DNA of 64,000 bases, taken from the NCBI RefSeq assembly GCF_033547095.1, contig NZ_CP137852.1:4117001-4181000 (forward strand). Reading direction: 5' to 3'. The position numbers and the translations under genes are program-made. The DNA comes from Sediminicoccus rosea (GTDB taxonomy: Bacteria > Pseudomonadota > Alphaproteobacteria > Acetobacterales > Acetobacteraceae). Below, in pieces: positions 1 to 8,647 of the stretch (position 1 is its first letter; every line of letters begins with the position of its first letter). The notes under the pieces were generated by a model. The model saw nothing but the letters and a program-made list of their open reading frames with translations, was not told the origin of the DNA and searched no databases.

Positions 1-26
1 CGAAGGAGATGGCGGCGGCGAAGTGA
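1..26 (+). CDS. 3' end of a gene cut by the window start
   Basis: The frame ending in TGA at positions 24-26 reads Lys-Glu-Met-Ala-Ala-Ala-Lys before the stop. Only these few codons are visible, so the family cannot be named. It is called because the next gene has a clean start at 116 and the 89 bases between show no other coding signal. Confidence 0.3.
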
Positions 27-115
27 GCCGCCCGCTTTCTTCTCGCTCTTGCCAGGCGGGGTGATAGGCTCCCAGCCACGCGCACATCCATGCGGCGCGA
101 GATCTGGGAGCCTCC

Positions 116-1069
116 ATGCGCCGTATCCTGCTCGCCACGCTGCTCGCCCTCGCGCTGGCCCCGCCCGCCTGGGCCTGGCCGGACCGGCCGGTGCAGATCA
201 TCGCGCCCTTCGGCCCGGGCACCTCGGTGGATATCGTCGCCCGCATCCTGGCCCCCAGGCTGCAGGCCGCCTGGGGCCAGCCGGTGGTGGTGACCAACGT
301 CACCGGCTCGGCCGGGATCATCGGCGTGGATCGCGCCGTGCGGGCGACGGATGGGCACACGCTGCTGCTCTCGGCCGATGCCGCCATCGTCGTGCGCGTC
401 AGCATGGCGCCCCGCCCGCCCTATGATCCGCGGCGGGACCTGGCGCCCATCTCCCTGATCGGCCGCACGGCCAACATCCTCGTCGTCGCCAACAGCCTCC
501 CGGTGCAGAGCCTCGCCGACCTCGTGGCGCTCGCCCGCGCGCGGCCCGGCACCCTCACCTTCGGCCATGCGGGCAACGGCACCTCGCAGCATATCGGCGG
601 CGAGATGCTGGCCCAGATGGCGGGGCTGGAGCTTACCGGCGTCGCCTATAACGACCCCGCCGCGCAGATCCAGGACGTGCTCACCGGCCGCGTCACCATG
701 TCCTTCCAGAGTGGCGTGGTCGCCCTGCCGCGTGTGCGTGACAATGCCTGGCGCGCGCTGGCCGTCTCCTCCCCGGCCCGGATGCAGGTCGCGCCCGAGC
801 TGCCGACCGTGGCCGAACTTGGCTATCCCGGCTTCGACGCGGTGGCCTGGCTTGGCATGCTCGCACCCGCCTCCATGCCGCCCGCGCAGATCGCGCAGGT
901 GCATCGCGCGGTGGTGGCCGCGCTCGCAGAGCCCGAGGTCCGCGCGCGCCTGCAGGAGCTGGGCGTCGAGCTCGCGGGCAGCTCGCCCGAGGAGTTCCGC
1001 GCGATGATCGAACGTGAAATCCCCCGCATGGCCGGCGTGCTGCAACGCGCCGGCATCCGCCCGGAGTGA
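116..1069 (+). CDS. Bug-family (TTT) tricarboxylate-type solute-binding protein
   Basis: This 317-residue periplasmic binding protein belongs to the Bug/TctC family, which captures carboxylates and similar small organic anions for tripartite tricarboxylate transporters. The N-terminus is an Arg-Arg signal peptide with a hydrophobic stretch ending near Ala-Trp-Ala (residue 19). The mature protein opens with the family pattern RPVQIIAPFGPG and later VVVTNVTGSAG, the usual VVVENRPGAGG loop. The ATG at 116 is preceded by GGGAG five bases upstream. A VOC protein follows after a 6-base gap, so the two are probably co-transcribed. No TctA/TctB permease is present. The ligand cannot be read from the sequence. 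Confidence 0.9.
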   Translation: MRRILLATLLALALAPPAWAWPDRPVQIIAPFGPGTSVDIVARILAPRLQAAWGQPVVVTNVTGSAGIIGVDRAVRATDGHTLLLSADAAIVVRVSMAPRPPYDPRRDLAPISLIGRTANILVVANSLPVQSLADLVALARARPGTLTFGHAGNGTSQHIGGEMLAQMAGLELTGVAYNDPAAQIQDVLTGRVTMSFQSGVVALPRVRDNAWRALAVSSPARMQVAPELPTVAELGYPGFDAVAWLGMLAPASMPPAQIAQVHRAVVAALAEPEVRARLQELGVELAGSSPEEFRAMIEREIPRMAGVLQRAGIRPE

Positions 1070-1075
1070 CGCCAC

Positions 1076-1477
1076 ATGCCGCTTGGAGCCCTCAATCACT
1101 TCACCGTCTATACGGTGGACCTCGCGCGCACGCGGGATTTCTGGCGGGACGTGATGGGGCTGACCGATGGCGACCGGCCGCCGCTCGGCTTCCCCGGCCA
1201 TTGGATGTATTCGGCGGGTGCCCCCACCGTGCATCTCGTCGGCCCGCGCGAGGGCGATGACGGCAAGCCCGCCCGCCGCACCCAGCCGACCGGCCAGCTC
1301 GACCACATCGCCTTCAGCGCCACCGGCCTCGCCGAGATGCGCGAGCGGCTGCGGCGGCACGACATCCCCTTCCGCGAGATGGTGGTCCCGCGCGACGGGC
1401 AGACGCAGCTCTTCTTCCACGACCCGGACGGCGTCGGGATCGAGCTGAACTTCACGGCCTCGGAGGCCGGGAGCTGA
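1076..1477 (+). CDS. VOC-superfamily (glyoxalase/dioxygenase fold) protein
   Basis: This 133-residue protein has the paired beta-alpha-beta-beta-beta modules of the vicinal oxygen chelate fold. It opens with LNHFTVYTVDLARTRDFW, and the second module has LDHIAFSATGL around residue 78 and closes with FFHDPDGVGIELNF. The two His residues (about 8 and 80) and the late Glu (about 126) are at positions typical of a metal site. Such proteins act as lyases, isomerases or ring-cleavage dioxygenases, so the reaction is unknown. GGAG lies about 10 bases before the ATG. It follows a Bug binding protein, which suggests work on the same imported compound. Confidence 0.85.
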   Translation: MPLGALNHFTVYTVDLARTRDFWRDVMGLTDGDRPPLGFPGHWMYSAGAPTVHLVGPREGDDGKPARRTQPTGQLDHIAFSATGLAEMRERLRRHDIPFREMVVPRDGQTQLFFHDPDGVGIELNFTASEAGS

Positions 1478-1483
1478 GGCGCG

Positions 1484-3049
1484 CTACTGCGGCCGGACGC
1501 CCATGGCGATGGTGCGCTCATCCATGCGCGGATCGTGGCGCAGCCCGCGCCGCACCGCCCAGGTGTTGAGATACTGCACGAGCTGGATCACCGGGCGCTC
1601 CTCGGCGAACATCTTCACCGCCTCCTGCCACATCGCCTCGCGCCGCTCATCATCCATGGTGGCCGAGGCCTCGGCCGTGAAGGCGTCGAAGCGCGGGTTG
1701 GAATAGCGGGCGTTGTTGTTGGCCCCCGTCAGGCGCTGCCGGTCATGGGTCGAGACGATGTTGACCAGGAAATTCGACGCCTCGCCGGTCGAGCTGCCCC
1801 AGGCGCCGATCTGCATGCCGAATTCGATGCGCGCGCGGCGCGGCACGAAGCCGGTCCAGGGCAGCGCATCCACCTGGGTCCGCACGCCGATGCGCGTCCA
1901 CATCTGCGCGACACCCTGGGCGAGGCGCGCATCATTGGGCCAGCGGTCATTGGGGGTGGAGAGCGTCAGGCGGAAGCCGTCCGGGAAGCCTGCCTCGGCC
2001 AGCAGGCGGCGCGCGCCATCGGGATCGAAGGGGTCGGGGCGGACCTGCGGGTTGTAGCCGAAGGCGCCCGGCGGCAGCCATTGCGCGGTGGATTGCGCGG
2101 CCCCCTCCATCACGCGCTCGACCAGCGCGTCGCGGTTGATGGCAAGGCTGAGCGCGCGCCGCACCCGCGGATCCTTGAAGGGATTGGCGGCGAGCGGCTG
2201 GCCGGCATTGTCCGTGACGCCGGGCGGCGCGCCCTCGCGCGAATAGTCGGGCGCCATGTAGACGGTGCGAAGGCTCGGGATCTCGGTCACCGTCACCCGG
2301 GGATCGCGCCGCAGCCGCGCGAGGTCGCTGGTCGGGATCTGCTCGATCACGTCCACATCGCCGGCCAGCAGGGCCGCGGTGCGCGAGGCATCGTTCAGCA
2401 GCATGCGGTAGCTCACGCGCGCCCAGGGCTCGGCCCCGCCGAAATAGGCGTCGTTGCGCGTCATCTCCACGCGGTCGCCCGCGCGGAAGGAGACGAAGCG
2501 ATAGGGCCCGGTGCCGATGGCAGCACGCCCGCTGTTGAAATCCTCCGTCGCCGCCCCCTCCGCGGCATGGCGCGCGATGATGGAGACCGAGGCGAGGTCG
2601 AGCGGCATGAGCGGATGCGGCGCGCGCGTGTGCAGGCGGATCAGATGCGGGTTCACCACCTCGACGCGCTCGATGGCGCGGAGGAAGCCACCGAAGCCGC
2701 CCGGGCTGTTCGGCACATTGGGCACGCGGGCGAAGGTGAAGACCACGTCGTCCGCCGTGAAGGGCCGGCCGTCATGCCAGGTGACGCCCTGGCGCAGCTC
2801 CAGCTCCCAGATGGTGTCCGAGACGGGGCGCCAGGCGGTGGCGAGCGAGGGATGCGGCCGTGCCCGGCCGTCGCGCTCGATCAGCCGGTCGAAGATGTGC
2901 ATGGTCAGCGCGTTGTTCGGGCCGACATTGTGGAAATGCGGGTCGATCGTCGTGACCGGCGCACCGGAGCCGATGCCGAGCGTCTGTGCCTGACCATGCA
3001 CCGAAATGCCGATCGCCGCCGCGAAGACCGCCGTGACCCACTTGCCCAT
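1484..3049 (-). CDS. ABC transporter substrate-binding protein, family 5 (peptide/opine/nickel type)
   Basis: The 521-residue protein is a periplasmic binding protein of the SBP_bac_5 family used by dipeptide, oligopeptide, glutathione and nickel ABC importers. A signal peptide covers about residues 1-22. It is followed by the family opening VTTIDPHFHN and the segment LELRQGVTWHDGRPFTADDV near residue 90. The start is ambiguous among GTG 3055, ATG 3052 and ATG 3049. The last has GGGAGG at a spacing of five and was chosen. No permease or ATPase gene for this family is nearby, so it is an orphan in this window. It converges with the VOC gene across only six bases. Confidence 0.92.
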   Translation of the reverse strand: MGKWVTAVFAAAIGISVHGQAQTLGIGSGAPVTTIDPHFHNVGPNNALTMHIFDRLIERDGRARPHPSLATAWRPVSDTIWELELRQGVTWHDGRPFTADDVVFTFARVPNVPNSPGGFGGFLRAIERVEVVNPHLIRLHTRAPHPLMPLDLASVSIIARHAAEGAATEDFNSGRAAIGTGPYRFVSFRAGDRVEMTRNDAYFGGAEPWARVSYRMLLNDASRTAALLAGDVDVIEQIPTSDLARLRRDPRVTVTEIPSLRTVYMAPDYSREGAPPGVTDNAGQPLAANPFKDPRVRRALSLAINRDALVERVMEGAAQSTAQWLPPGAFGYNPQVRPDPFDPDGARRLLAEAGFPDGFRLTLSTPNDRWPNDARLAQGVAQMWTRIGVRTQVDALPWTGFVPRRARIEFGMQIGAWGSSTGEASNFLVNIVSTHDRQRLTGANNNARYSNPRFDAFTAEASATMDDERREAMWQEAVKMFAEERPVIQLVQYLNTWAVRRGLRHDPRMDERTIAMGVRPQ

Positions 3050-3100
3050 CATCACCTCCCGCTGTTGGGCGGAAGGCTAACACCGGGGCAATGCGGCCGG

Positions 3101-3565
3101 CTACTCTTCCTCGCGCCGCACGCGGCTTTGCACCACGGGGCGGCTCGGCCCCGCGCCCTGGCGGCTGATGGGGATGGAGCGGACCTTCACCTCCGGCATG
3201 GGGCGCTGGAGATCGATGTGCAGCAGGCCGTTGTCCAGGAAGGCGCCCTCCACCTCGATCCCCTCGGCCAGCACGAAGGCGCGCTGGAACTGCCGCGCCG
3301 CGATGCCGCGATGGATGAAGATGCGCCCCTCCGAGTCGTCCCGCTGGCGCCCGCGGATGACAAGCTGGTTGTCCTCCTGCGTGATGGCCAGGTCATCCAT
3401 CGAGAAGCCGGCGACGGCCAGGGTGATGCGCAGCCGCGCCTCGCCCGTCTGCTCGATGTTGTAGGGCGGATAGCCCTCGGCGTTCTTCTGGACGCGGTCG
3501 AGCATCTGTTCGAGGTGGTCGAAGCCGAGAAACAGCGGCGAACCGAACACCGAAGATCGAGACAT
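3101..3565 (-). CDS. Hsp20/alpha-crystallin small heat-shock protein
   Basis: This 154-residue cytoplasmic holdase binds unfolding proteins without ATP. The N-terminal arm begins MSRSSVFGSPLFLGFDHLEQ, the alpha-crystallin domain spans about residues 35-130 (YNIEQTGEARLRITLAVAGF, then IFIHRGIAARQFQRAF), and a short C-terminal tail contains IPI, the usual I-x-I anchor. It resembles the IbpA/HspH group of alphaproteobacteria. AGGAGG lies eight bases before the ATG at 3565, which excludes a longer reading upstream. The gene is divergent from def, and the shared 136-base gap carries palindromes. I see no clear sigma-32 promoter or thermometer, so heat regulation is expected from the family only. 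Confidence 0.93.
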   Translation of the reverse strand: MSRSSVFGSPLFLGFDHLEQMLDRVQKNAEGYPPYNIEQTGEARLRITLAVAGFSMDDLAITQEDNQLVIRGRQRDDSEGRIFIHRGIAARQFQRAFVLAEGIEVEGAFLDNGLLHIDLQRPMPEVKVRSIPISRQGAGPSRPVVQSRVRREEE

Positions 3566-3622
3566 GCAGCCTCCTGCCGGGAGCGAGGACCGTCCCGCGC
3601 CCCGTTGTGGCGGCGCCGGACA

Positions 3623-3650
3623 GGCCAAGACTTGGCCCGGCCCGGGCCGG
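3623..3650. repeat. Two abutting perfect palindromes between hsp20 and def
   Basis: GGCCAAGACTTGGCC (3623-3637, odd palindrome centred on A3630) is followed, sharing one base, by CCGGCCCGGGCCGG (3637-3650). The 8-base palindrome CTTGCAAG comes next (3651-3658). They lie in the divergent gap, so they are not simple terminators. They could form an operator or a leader hairpin for either gene. No function is shown by sequence alone. Confidence 0.4.
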
Positions 3651-3701
3651 CTTGCAAGGTCCGTTGCCAGTGCGGGGGCCAGGCGCTACCTCACGCCCAT
3701 C

Positions 3702-4238
3702 ATGAGCGACGAAAAACTCCCCATCCTGCTGGTGCCCGACCCCCGGCTGCGCCTGAAGTGCCGCCCGGTGGGCGAGGGCGACGGCGATGCGGTGCGCGCC
3801 CTGGCCCCGCGCATGCTGGCCACGATGTATGCCGCGCCCGGCATCGGGCTCGCCGCCCCCCAGGTCGGCTCGGACCTGCGCCTCTTCGTGCTGGATTGCG
3901 GCGGCAAGGACACGCCGGAGCCAATGGTGCTGGTGAACCCCGAGATCATCGCCGAGAGCAAGGAGCGGGGCCTGCGCGAGGAGGGCTGCCTCTCCCTGCC
4001 CGGCCTCTATGCCGATGTGGAGCGGCCGCAGCGCATCAAGATCCGCTGGCGCGAGCTGGACGGTACGCGCAAGGAGATGGAGGCGGACGGCCTGCTCGGC
4101 GTCTGCATGCAGCACGAGATGGACCACCTGAACGGCGTGCTGTTCGTGGACCATCTCTCGGCGCTGAAGCGCAACATGATGCTGCGCAAGCTCGCCAAGG
4201 AACTGAAGAACAAGGCGCGGGACGCGGAGGGTGGGTAG
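3702..4238 (+). CDS. def: Peptide deformylase
   Basis: This 178-residue metalloenzyme removes the N-formyl group from nascent proteins. All three signature motifs are present: GIGLAAPQV (residues 47-55), EGCLSLPG (from about residue 94, metal-binding Cys) and QHEMDHLNG (from about 137, HExxH with the two metal His and catalytic Glu). Length is typical. The ATG at 3702 begins the recognisable [17 protein letters not shown], and an in-frame upstream extension has no family similarity. The stop lies eight bases inside fmt, so the formylation and deformylation genes are translationally coupled, as in many bacteria. Confidence 0.97.
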   Translation: MSDEKLPILLVPDPRLRLKCRPVGEGDGDAVRALAPRMLATMYAAPGIGLAAPQVGSDLRLFVLDCGGKDTPEPMVLVNPEIIAESKERGLREEGCLSLPGLYADVERPQRIKIRWRELDGTRKEMEADGLLGVCMQHEMDHLNGVLFVDHLSALKRNMMLRKLAKELKNKARDAEGG

Positions 4239-5151
4239 GCCCCTCCGCATCGCGTTCATGGGCAGCCCGGACTTCGCGGTCCCTGCCCTTCACGCGCTGC
4301 ACGCGGCCGGGCATGACATTCGTGCCGTCTATACCCAGCCGCCCAAGCCCGCCGGGCGCGGCCAGCAGGAAACCCCCTGCCCCGTGCATCGCGCGGCGCT
4401 CGCCCTCGGCCTTGAGGTCCGCACGCCGGCGCGGGTGAAGCGGGATCCGGCGGCGCACGGGGCCTTCGCGGCGCTCGACCTCGATGTGGCGGTGGTGGCG
4501 GCCTATGGGTTGATCCTGCCGCCGGCCATGCTCGAGGCTCCGCGGCGCGGCTGCCTGAACATCCATGCCTCGCTGCTGCCGCGCTGGCGCGGCGCCGCCC
4601 CCATCCATGCCGCCATCCTGCACGGCGATGCCGAGAGCGGCGTGACCATCATGCGCATGGAGGAAGGCCTCGACACCGGCCCCATGCTGCTGCGCGAGGC
4701 GGTGCCGCTCACGCCCCGCAGCACCACGCCCGAACTGCACGATGCGCTGGCCGAGATCGGCGCGCGGCTCATCCTGCGCGCGCTGGAGGAAGCGCCGCCC
4801 GAAACGCCGCAGCCGGCGGAAGGCGTGACCTATGCCGCCAAGCTCACCAAGGCGGATGGACTGCTGGACTGGACCGAGCCAGGCGCCACGCTCGATGCTC
4901 GGGTGCGTGCGATGAACCCCTGGCCCGGCGCCTATTTCCAGCATGCGGGCGAGGTGCTGCGCGTGCTCTCCGCGGAACCGGTGGCAGGCACCGGCGCGCC
5001 GGGCACGGTGCTTCCGGGGCCGGGCCTCGTCGTCGCCTGTGGCAGCGGCGCGCTGCGCCTCACCCGCCTGCAACGCCCCGGCCGTGCCGCGATGGATGCC
5101 GATGCGCTGCTCCGCGGCTACGCCCTGCCGCCCGGCACGCAGCTCGGCTGA
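4231..5151 (+). CDS. fmt: Methionyl-tRNA formyltransferase
   Basis: The 306-residue enzyme formylates initiator Met-tRNA using 10-formyl-tetrahydrofolate. The N-terminal Rossmann domain starts [15 protein letters not shown]. The signature [16 protein letters not shown] lies at about residues 110-125 with the catalytic Asn and His, and the catalytic Asp is in EEGLDTGP near 147. The C-terminal tRNA-binding barrel follows from about residue 205. The GTG start at 4231 overlaps the def stop. The only near ATG (4258) would remove the first beta strand. The stop TGA (5149-5151) forms a TGATG with the following ATG, and a 19-bp copy of this junction recurs 59 bp downstream. Confidence 0.97.
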   Translation: MGRPLRIAFMGSPDFAVPALHALHAAGHDIRAVYTQPPKPAGRGQQETPCPVHRAALALGLEVRTPARVKRDPAAHGAFAALDLDVAVVAAYGLILPPAMLEAPRRGCLNIHASLLPRWRGAAPIHAAILHGDAESGVTIMRMEEGLDTGPMLLREAVPLTPRSTTPELHDALAEIGARLILRALEEAPPETPQPAEGVTYAAKLTKADGLLDWTEPGATLDARVRAMNPWPGAYFQHAGEVLRVLSAEPVAGTGAPGTVLPGPGLVVACGSGALRLTRLQRPGRAAMDADALLRGYALPPGTQLG

Positions 5152-5216
5152 TGCCGAAGCCTTTGCCTGGCCGGCAGCCGCCACGCCAACCCTGCCGGCA
5201 GCTCGGCTGATGCCGA
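5139..5216 (+). repeat. Duplicated fmt stop/truA start junction (19-bp direct repeat, 59-bp period)
   Basis: The 19 bases GCAGCTCGGCTGATGCCGA occur at 5139-5157 and again, identical, at 5198-5216. Each copy carries a TGATG stop/start overlap. The first copy contains the fmt stop and a spare ATG. The second contains an in-frame TGA for that spare ATG and the real truA ATG at 5210. The arrangement looks like a small tandem duplication, with the 40 bases between the copies not repeated. Confidence 0.85.
5151..5210 (+). CDS. Possible 19-codon mini-cistron between fmt and truA
   Basis: An ATG overlapping the fmt stop opens a frame of 19 sense codons that stops at 5208-5210, exactly on the TGATG that starts truA. 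The predicted peptide is short, Pro- and Arg-rich (begins MPKPLPGRQ) and unlike any family I know. Its coordinates are fixed by the duplicated junction, so it may be an accident of the duplication. If translated it would hand ribosomes from fmt to truA by two successive stop-start overlaps. Protein-level reality is doubtful. Confidence 0.25.
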   Translation: MPKPLPGRQPPRQPCRQLG

Positions 5217-5971
5217 GCTATGCCCTCCTCGTCGAATATGACGGCACGGGCCTGGTCGGCTGGCAGCGCCAGCCCAACGGCCTCTCGGTGCAGCAGGTGA
5301 TCGAGGAAGCCGCGTCCCACCTCAATGCCGGCGTCGCGCCGCTCGCGACGGCGTCCGGCCGCACCGATGCGGGCGTGCATGCCGAGGGGCAGGTGGTGCA
5401 ACTCGCCGTCAGCGCCGAATTGCCGCCGGTGCGGCTGCGCGCGGCGCTCGACTTCCACACCCGGCCGCATCGCATCGCCATTCGGGGCGCGGCCTTCGCG
5501 GCCGAGGGCTGGTCGCCGCGCTTCTCGGCGGTGCAGCGCCATTACCGCTATCGCGTCCTCAACCGCGCGGCCAAGCCCGCGCTGGAGGAAGGGCGCGTCT
5601 GGCATGTGCCCCTCCCGCTCGATGCCGGGGCGATGCACGCGGCGGCGCAGCTCCTGCTCGGCCGGCATGATTTCTCGGCCTACCGCGCCGCCTCATGCCA
5701 GGCGGAATCGCCGCTGCGCACGCTGGAGCGGCTGGATGTGGTCCGCGTGGGGGAGGAGGTGCAGATCCTCGCCTCGGCGAGGAGCTTCCTGCACCATCAG
5801 GTCCGCAACCTCGTCGGCACGCTGCATGAGGTGGGGCTGCGCCGCCGCCCGGTGGAGTGGCCGCGCGCGGTGCTGGACGGGCGGGACCGCCGGGCGGGCG
5901 GCCAGACCGCACCGCCCCAGGGCCTCACCTTCCTGCGCGTGGATTTCCCGGAGCCGCCTGAGTGGTCTTGA
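5210..5971 (+). CDS. truA: tRNA pseudouridine(38-40) synthase TruA
   Basis: The 253-residue enzyme converts uridines 38-40 in the tRNA anticodon arm to pseudouridine. The nucleophilic Asp sits in SGRTDAGVHA (about residues 47-56). Other family segments are YDGTGLVGWQRQPN near the N-terminus, RHYRYRVLN in the middle and SFLHHQVRNLVGTL toward the C-terminus. The ATG at 5210 starts MPSYALLVEYDG, the usual N-terminal beta strand. It overlaps the stop of the mini-frame 5151-5210 and is in the same transcription unit as def and fmt. It ends 15 bases before a convergent membrane-protein gene. Confidence 0.96.
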   Translation: MPSYALLVEYDGTGLVGWQRQPNGLSVQQVIEEAASHLNAGVAPLATASGRTDAGVHAEGQVVQLAVSAELPPVRLRAALDFHTRPHRIAIRGAAFAAEGWSPRFSAVQRHYRYRVLNRAAKPALEEGRVWHVPLPLDAGAMHAAAQLLLGRHDFSAYRAASCQAESPLRTLERLDVVRVGEEVQILASARSFLHHQVRNLVGTLHEVGLRRRPVEWPRAVLDGRDRRAGGQTAPPQGLTFLRVDFPEPPEWS

Positions 5972-5986
5972 CTCGACCGGCTCTGA

Positions 5987-6565
5987 TCAGGTGCCGGCGA
6001 TGCGGCCTGTGACGCCGCCGATGAAGAGGCCCAGCGCCAGGTCCAGCACCACGAACATCACCGCCGTCATGCTCTGCACGCCAAGGGCCGTGCGCGCCAC
6101 GAACCATTCGAGCCACATGGCATAGCCCACGGCGGCAAGGCCCAGCGCATTGCCCACCCAGGCAGGCAGGCCCAGGGCGGGCGGCACCAGCAGGACCACC
6201 AGCAGCAGGTACTGGACGATGTTGCTCCAGTTCCAGGCCGCGATGAATTGCGGCCATTGCTCGGTCCGCTTCGCCTGCTCGGCCAGGATGCGCGAGGCGA
6301 GCGCGAAGGCCACCCAGCCCAGCACATAGCCCACCAGCTCACCCGCCAGCGCCACCGCCACGCCGGCTGGCGGCGGCGATTGCAACCACCAGGCGATCAG
6401 GCGCAGCGCGATGAACAGCGGCAGGCAGACCAGCGCGGCCACGAAGGAATGGCGCGCGGAGTCCATCCCCGGCGGAATGAGCAGCAGCCCCTCCGCCCGG
6501 CCGCGCGCGAAGAGCCAGGCCGATGCCAGCCCGTTGACGATGCTGGGCGAGCTCAGCGGAGGCAC
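5987..6565 (-). CDS. Predicted polytopic membrane protein of unknown function
   Basis: About 192 residues with five likely membrane segments (near residues 38-58, 65-88, 112-130, 135-157 and 163-186). I cannot assign a family. The layout is loosely like Yip1-type small integral membrane proteins found in Rhodospirillales, but this is a guess. The GTG at 6565 overlaps the dapE stop by 13 bases, and a later ATG (start of MDSARHSF) is possible. Close linkage and overlap indicate co-transcription with dapD-dapE, although a role in lysine or peptidoglycan metabolism does not follow. Confidence 0.75.
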   Translation of the reverse strand: MPPLSSPSIVNGLASAWLFARGRAEGLLLIPPGMDSARHSFVAALVCLPLFIALRLIAWWLQSPPPAGVAVALAGELVGYVLGWVAFALASRILAEQAKRTEQWPQFIAAWNWSNIVQYLLLVVLLVPPALGLPAWVGNALGLAAVGYAMWLEWFVARTALGVQSMTAVMFVVLDLALGLFIGGVTGRIAGT

Positions 6566-7686
6566 TCCTCGATCACGGCGCGGTAGACGCCGGCCAGCGC
6601 GCGCAGCTCGGCCACCGGCGCGCATTCGTCGCGCTGGTGCAGCGTGGCGCCCACGGCGCCCAACTCCGCCACCGGGCAGTAATGGGTGATGAAGCGCGCA
6701 TCGGAGGTGCCGCCGCCGGTGTCGAGCTTCGGGGTCACGCCCGTGCTGCGCTCGACGGCGCGGCGCAGCGCCTCGACGAAGGGGCCGGGCTCGGTGAGGA
6801 AGCTCTCGCCCGAGACCTGCACGCGCATCTCGTGGTCCGGCGCATGCTCGGCCAGAACGGCCTCGAGATGCGCCGTCAGCGCGGCCGAATTGTGCTTGTC
6901 GTTGAAGCGGATGTTGAGGAAGGCGCGCGCCTCGGCCGGGATCACGTTGGTGGCGCTGTTGTCCACCTGGATGCCCGTCACCTGCAGCGTCGAGGCCTCG
7001 AACCACTCGCTGCCCTGGTCGAGCGGCGTGCTGGTGAGCGCATGCAGCACGCGCGTCAGCCGATGCACCGGATTGTCGGCCAGCTGCGGATAGGCGCTGT
7101 GGCCCTGCTTCCCGCGCACCGTGATCCAGGCATTCATGCTGCCGCGCCGGCCGATCTTGATGGTGTCGCCCAGCACGGCTTTGGACGTGGGCTCGCCCAC
7201 CACGCACATGTCGGGCGTGTGGCCGTTCTGCGCCATCCATTCGAGCACGCGGCGCGTGCCATCCACCGAAGGCCCCTCCTCATCGCCCGTGATGAGCAGC
7301 GAGAGGGAGCCCGGATGGCTCGGGTTCGCGTCGAGGTAGTCCGTCAGCCCCGCGACGAAGGCGGCGATGCCACCCTTCATGTCGCAGGCGCCGCGGCCAT
7401 ACAGCATGCCGCTGCGGATCACGGCGGCGAAGGGGCTGTCGGCCCAGGCGGCCTCGTCGCCCGGCGGCACCACATCGGTGTGGCCCGCATAGCAGAGATG
7501 CGGGCCCTCCGTGCCGCGCCGCGCGAAGAGGTTGTCCACCTCGTTGAAGCGCAGCCGCGTGCAGGTGAAGCCGAGCGGCCGCAGCGCCGCCTCCATCGCG
7601 TCCAGCGCGCCGTCATCCGCCGGCGTCACGCTCCGGCAGCGGATCAGCGCCTGCGCCAGCGGAACCGGATCGGTCGTGTCAGTCAC
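6553..7686 (-). CDS. dapE: Succinyl-diaminopimelate desuccinylase
   Basis: This 377-residue M20 metallohydrolase releases succinate from N-succinyl-LL-diaminopimelate, the last step specific to the succinylase branch of lysine and meso-DAP synthesis. Zinc ligands and catalytic residues are visible: [11 protein letters not shown] (His69), [10 protein letters not shown] (bridging Asp about residue 102), TGDEEGPS (Glu pair), and the C-terminal GATLHQRDE (His350). The length is typical. It overlaps dapD by eight bases, so the two consecutive pathway steps are coupled. The product feeds peptidoglycan cross-bridges in this Gram-negative cell. Confidence 0.97.
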   Translation of the reverse strand: MTDTTDPVPLAQALIRCRSVTPADDGALDAMEAALRPLGFTCTRLRFNEVDNLFARRGTEGPHLCYAGHTDVVPPGDEAAWADSPFAAVIRSGMLYGRGACDMKGGIAAFVAGLTDYLDANPSHPGSLSLLITGDEEGPSVDGTRRVLEWMAQNGHTPDMCVVGEPTSKAVLGDTIKIGRRGSMNAWITVRGKQGHSAYPQLADNPVHRLTRVLHALTSTPLDQGSEWFEASTLQVTGIQVDNSATNVIPAEARAFLNIRFNDKHNSAALTAHLEAVLAEHAPDHEMRVQVSGESFLTEPGPFVEALRRAVERSTGVTPKLDTGGGTSDARFITHYCPVAELGAVGATLHQRDECAPVAELRALAGVYRAVIEECLR

Positions 7687-8503
7687 GCAGCAGGTCGTTG
7701 ATGCTGGTCTTGGCGCGGGTCTGCGCGTCCACCCGCTTCACGATCACGGCGCAGTAGAGCGACGGGCCGGGCGAGCCGTCCGGCAGCGGCTTGCCGGGCA
7801 GGCTGCCGGGCACCACCACCGAATAGGCCGGCACGCGGCCCACGAAGATCTCGCCGGTCGCACGATCAATGATCTTCGTCGTCGCGGACAGGAACACACC
7901 CATGGAGAGCACCGAGCCCTGCTCGACGATCACGCCCTCCACCACTTCGGAGCGCGCGCCAATGAAGCAGTCATCCTCGATGATGACGGGGTTGGCCTGC
8001 AGCGGCTCGAGCACGCCGCCGATGCCGACACCGCCCGAGAGATGCACGTTCTTGCCGATCTGCGCGCAGGAGCCGACGGTGGCCCAGGTGTCCACCATGG
8101 TGTTGGCGCCGACATGGGCGCCGAGATTCACGAAGCTCGGCATCAGCACGACGTTGGGTGCGATGTAGGCGGAGTGCCGGGCCACGGCGCCGGGCACCGC
8201 GCGGAAGCCCGCTTCCTTCCAGCGGTTCGGGCCCCAGCCGGCCCACTTCAGCGGCACTTTGTCGTAGGCGCCGGCGGCCGTGTCCATCGGCGCCGAATCG
8301 GTCAGCCGGAAGGAGAGCAGGACGGCCTGCTTCAGCCACTGGTTCACCTGCCAGCCGGCCGCACCCTTTTCCGCCACGCGGGCCTCGCCGCGATCGAGCA
8401 TCTCGAGCGCCGCCATCACATCATCGCGGGCCTGCCCCTGCGTCGTGGCGGAGAGCGTGTCGCGCTTCTCCCAGAGGGCTTCGATGCGGGCTTGCAGGGT
8501 CAT
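7679..8503 (-). CDS. dapD: 2,3,4,5-tetrahydropyridine-2,6-dicarboxylate N-succinyltransferase
   Basis: The 274-residue enzyme succinylates tetrahydrodipicolinate with succinyl-CoA in lysine/DAP biosynthesis. The central part is a left-handed beta helix of hexapeptide repeats (from about residue 105: [20 protein letters not shown], then [20 protein letters not shown]). The N-terminal helical domain begins [15 protein letters not shown]. The ATG at 8503 has AAGGAG about ten bases upstream. It is first in a dapD-dapE-membrane protein unit. The gene is divergent from the IalB-like gene, and the 144-base gap should hold both promoters, though I could not pick a convincing pair of boxes. Confidence 0.97.
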   Translation of the reverse strand: MTLQARIEALWEKRDTLSATTQGQARDDVMAALEMLDRGEARVAEKGAAGWQVNQWLKQAVLLSFRLTDSAPMDTAAGAYDKVPLKWAGWGPNRWKEAGFRAVPGAVARHSAYIAPNVVLMPSFVNLGAHVGANTMVDTWATVGSCAQIGKNVHLSGGVGIGGVLEPLQANPVIIEDDCFIGARSEVVEGVIVEQGSVLSMGVFLSATTKIIDRATGEIFVGRVPAYSVVVPGSLPGKPLPDGSPGPSLYCAVIVKRVDAQTRAKTSINDLLRD

Positions 8504-8647
8504 GGTGTGCGGGCTCCTTCGATGTCGCGCAGAGGCTTCGCAGCGGGGGGCCGGGGTGTCAATCTCGGGCGTCGCATTCCCCGGCCAGCTTTCGGCGCCG
8601 GGCCGGGTGCTGCTACATCAGCCCAGGCCCTTCGCAGGAATTTCAGC

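Noticed and set aside
1535-4438. Very long open frame on the plus strand (967 codons) across the SBP and hsp20 genes
   Set aside because: It is antisense to clearly recognisable genes, low in complexity (His/Arg/Gly-rich) and typical of GC-rich DNA with few chance stops.
5151-5210. Use of ATG 5151 as the truA start
   Set aside because: It is 59 bases upstream and out of frame with the conserved TruA sequence, and it stops at 5210.
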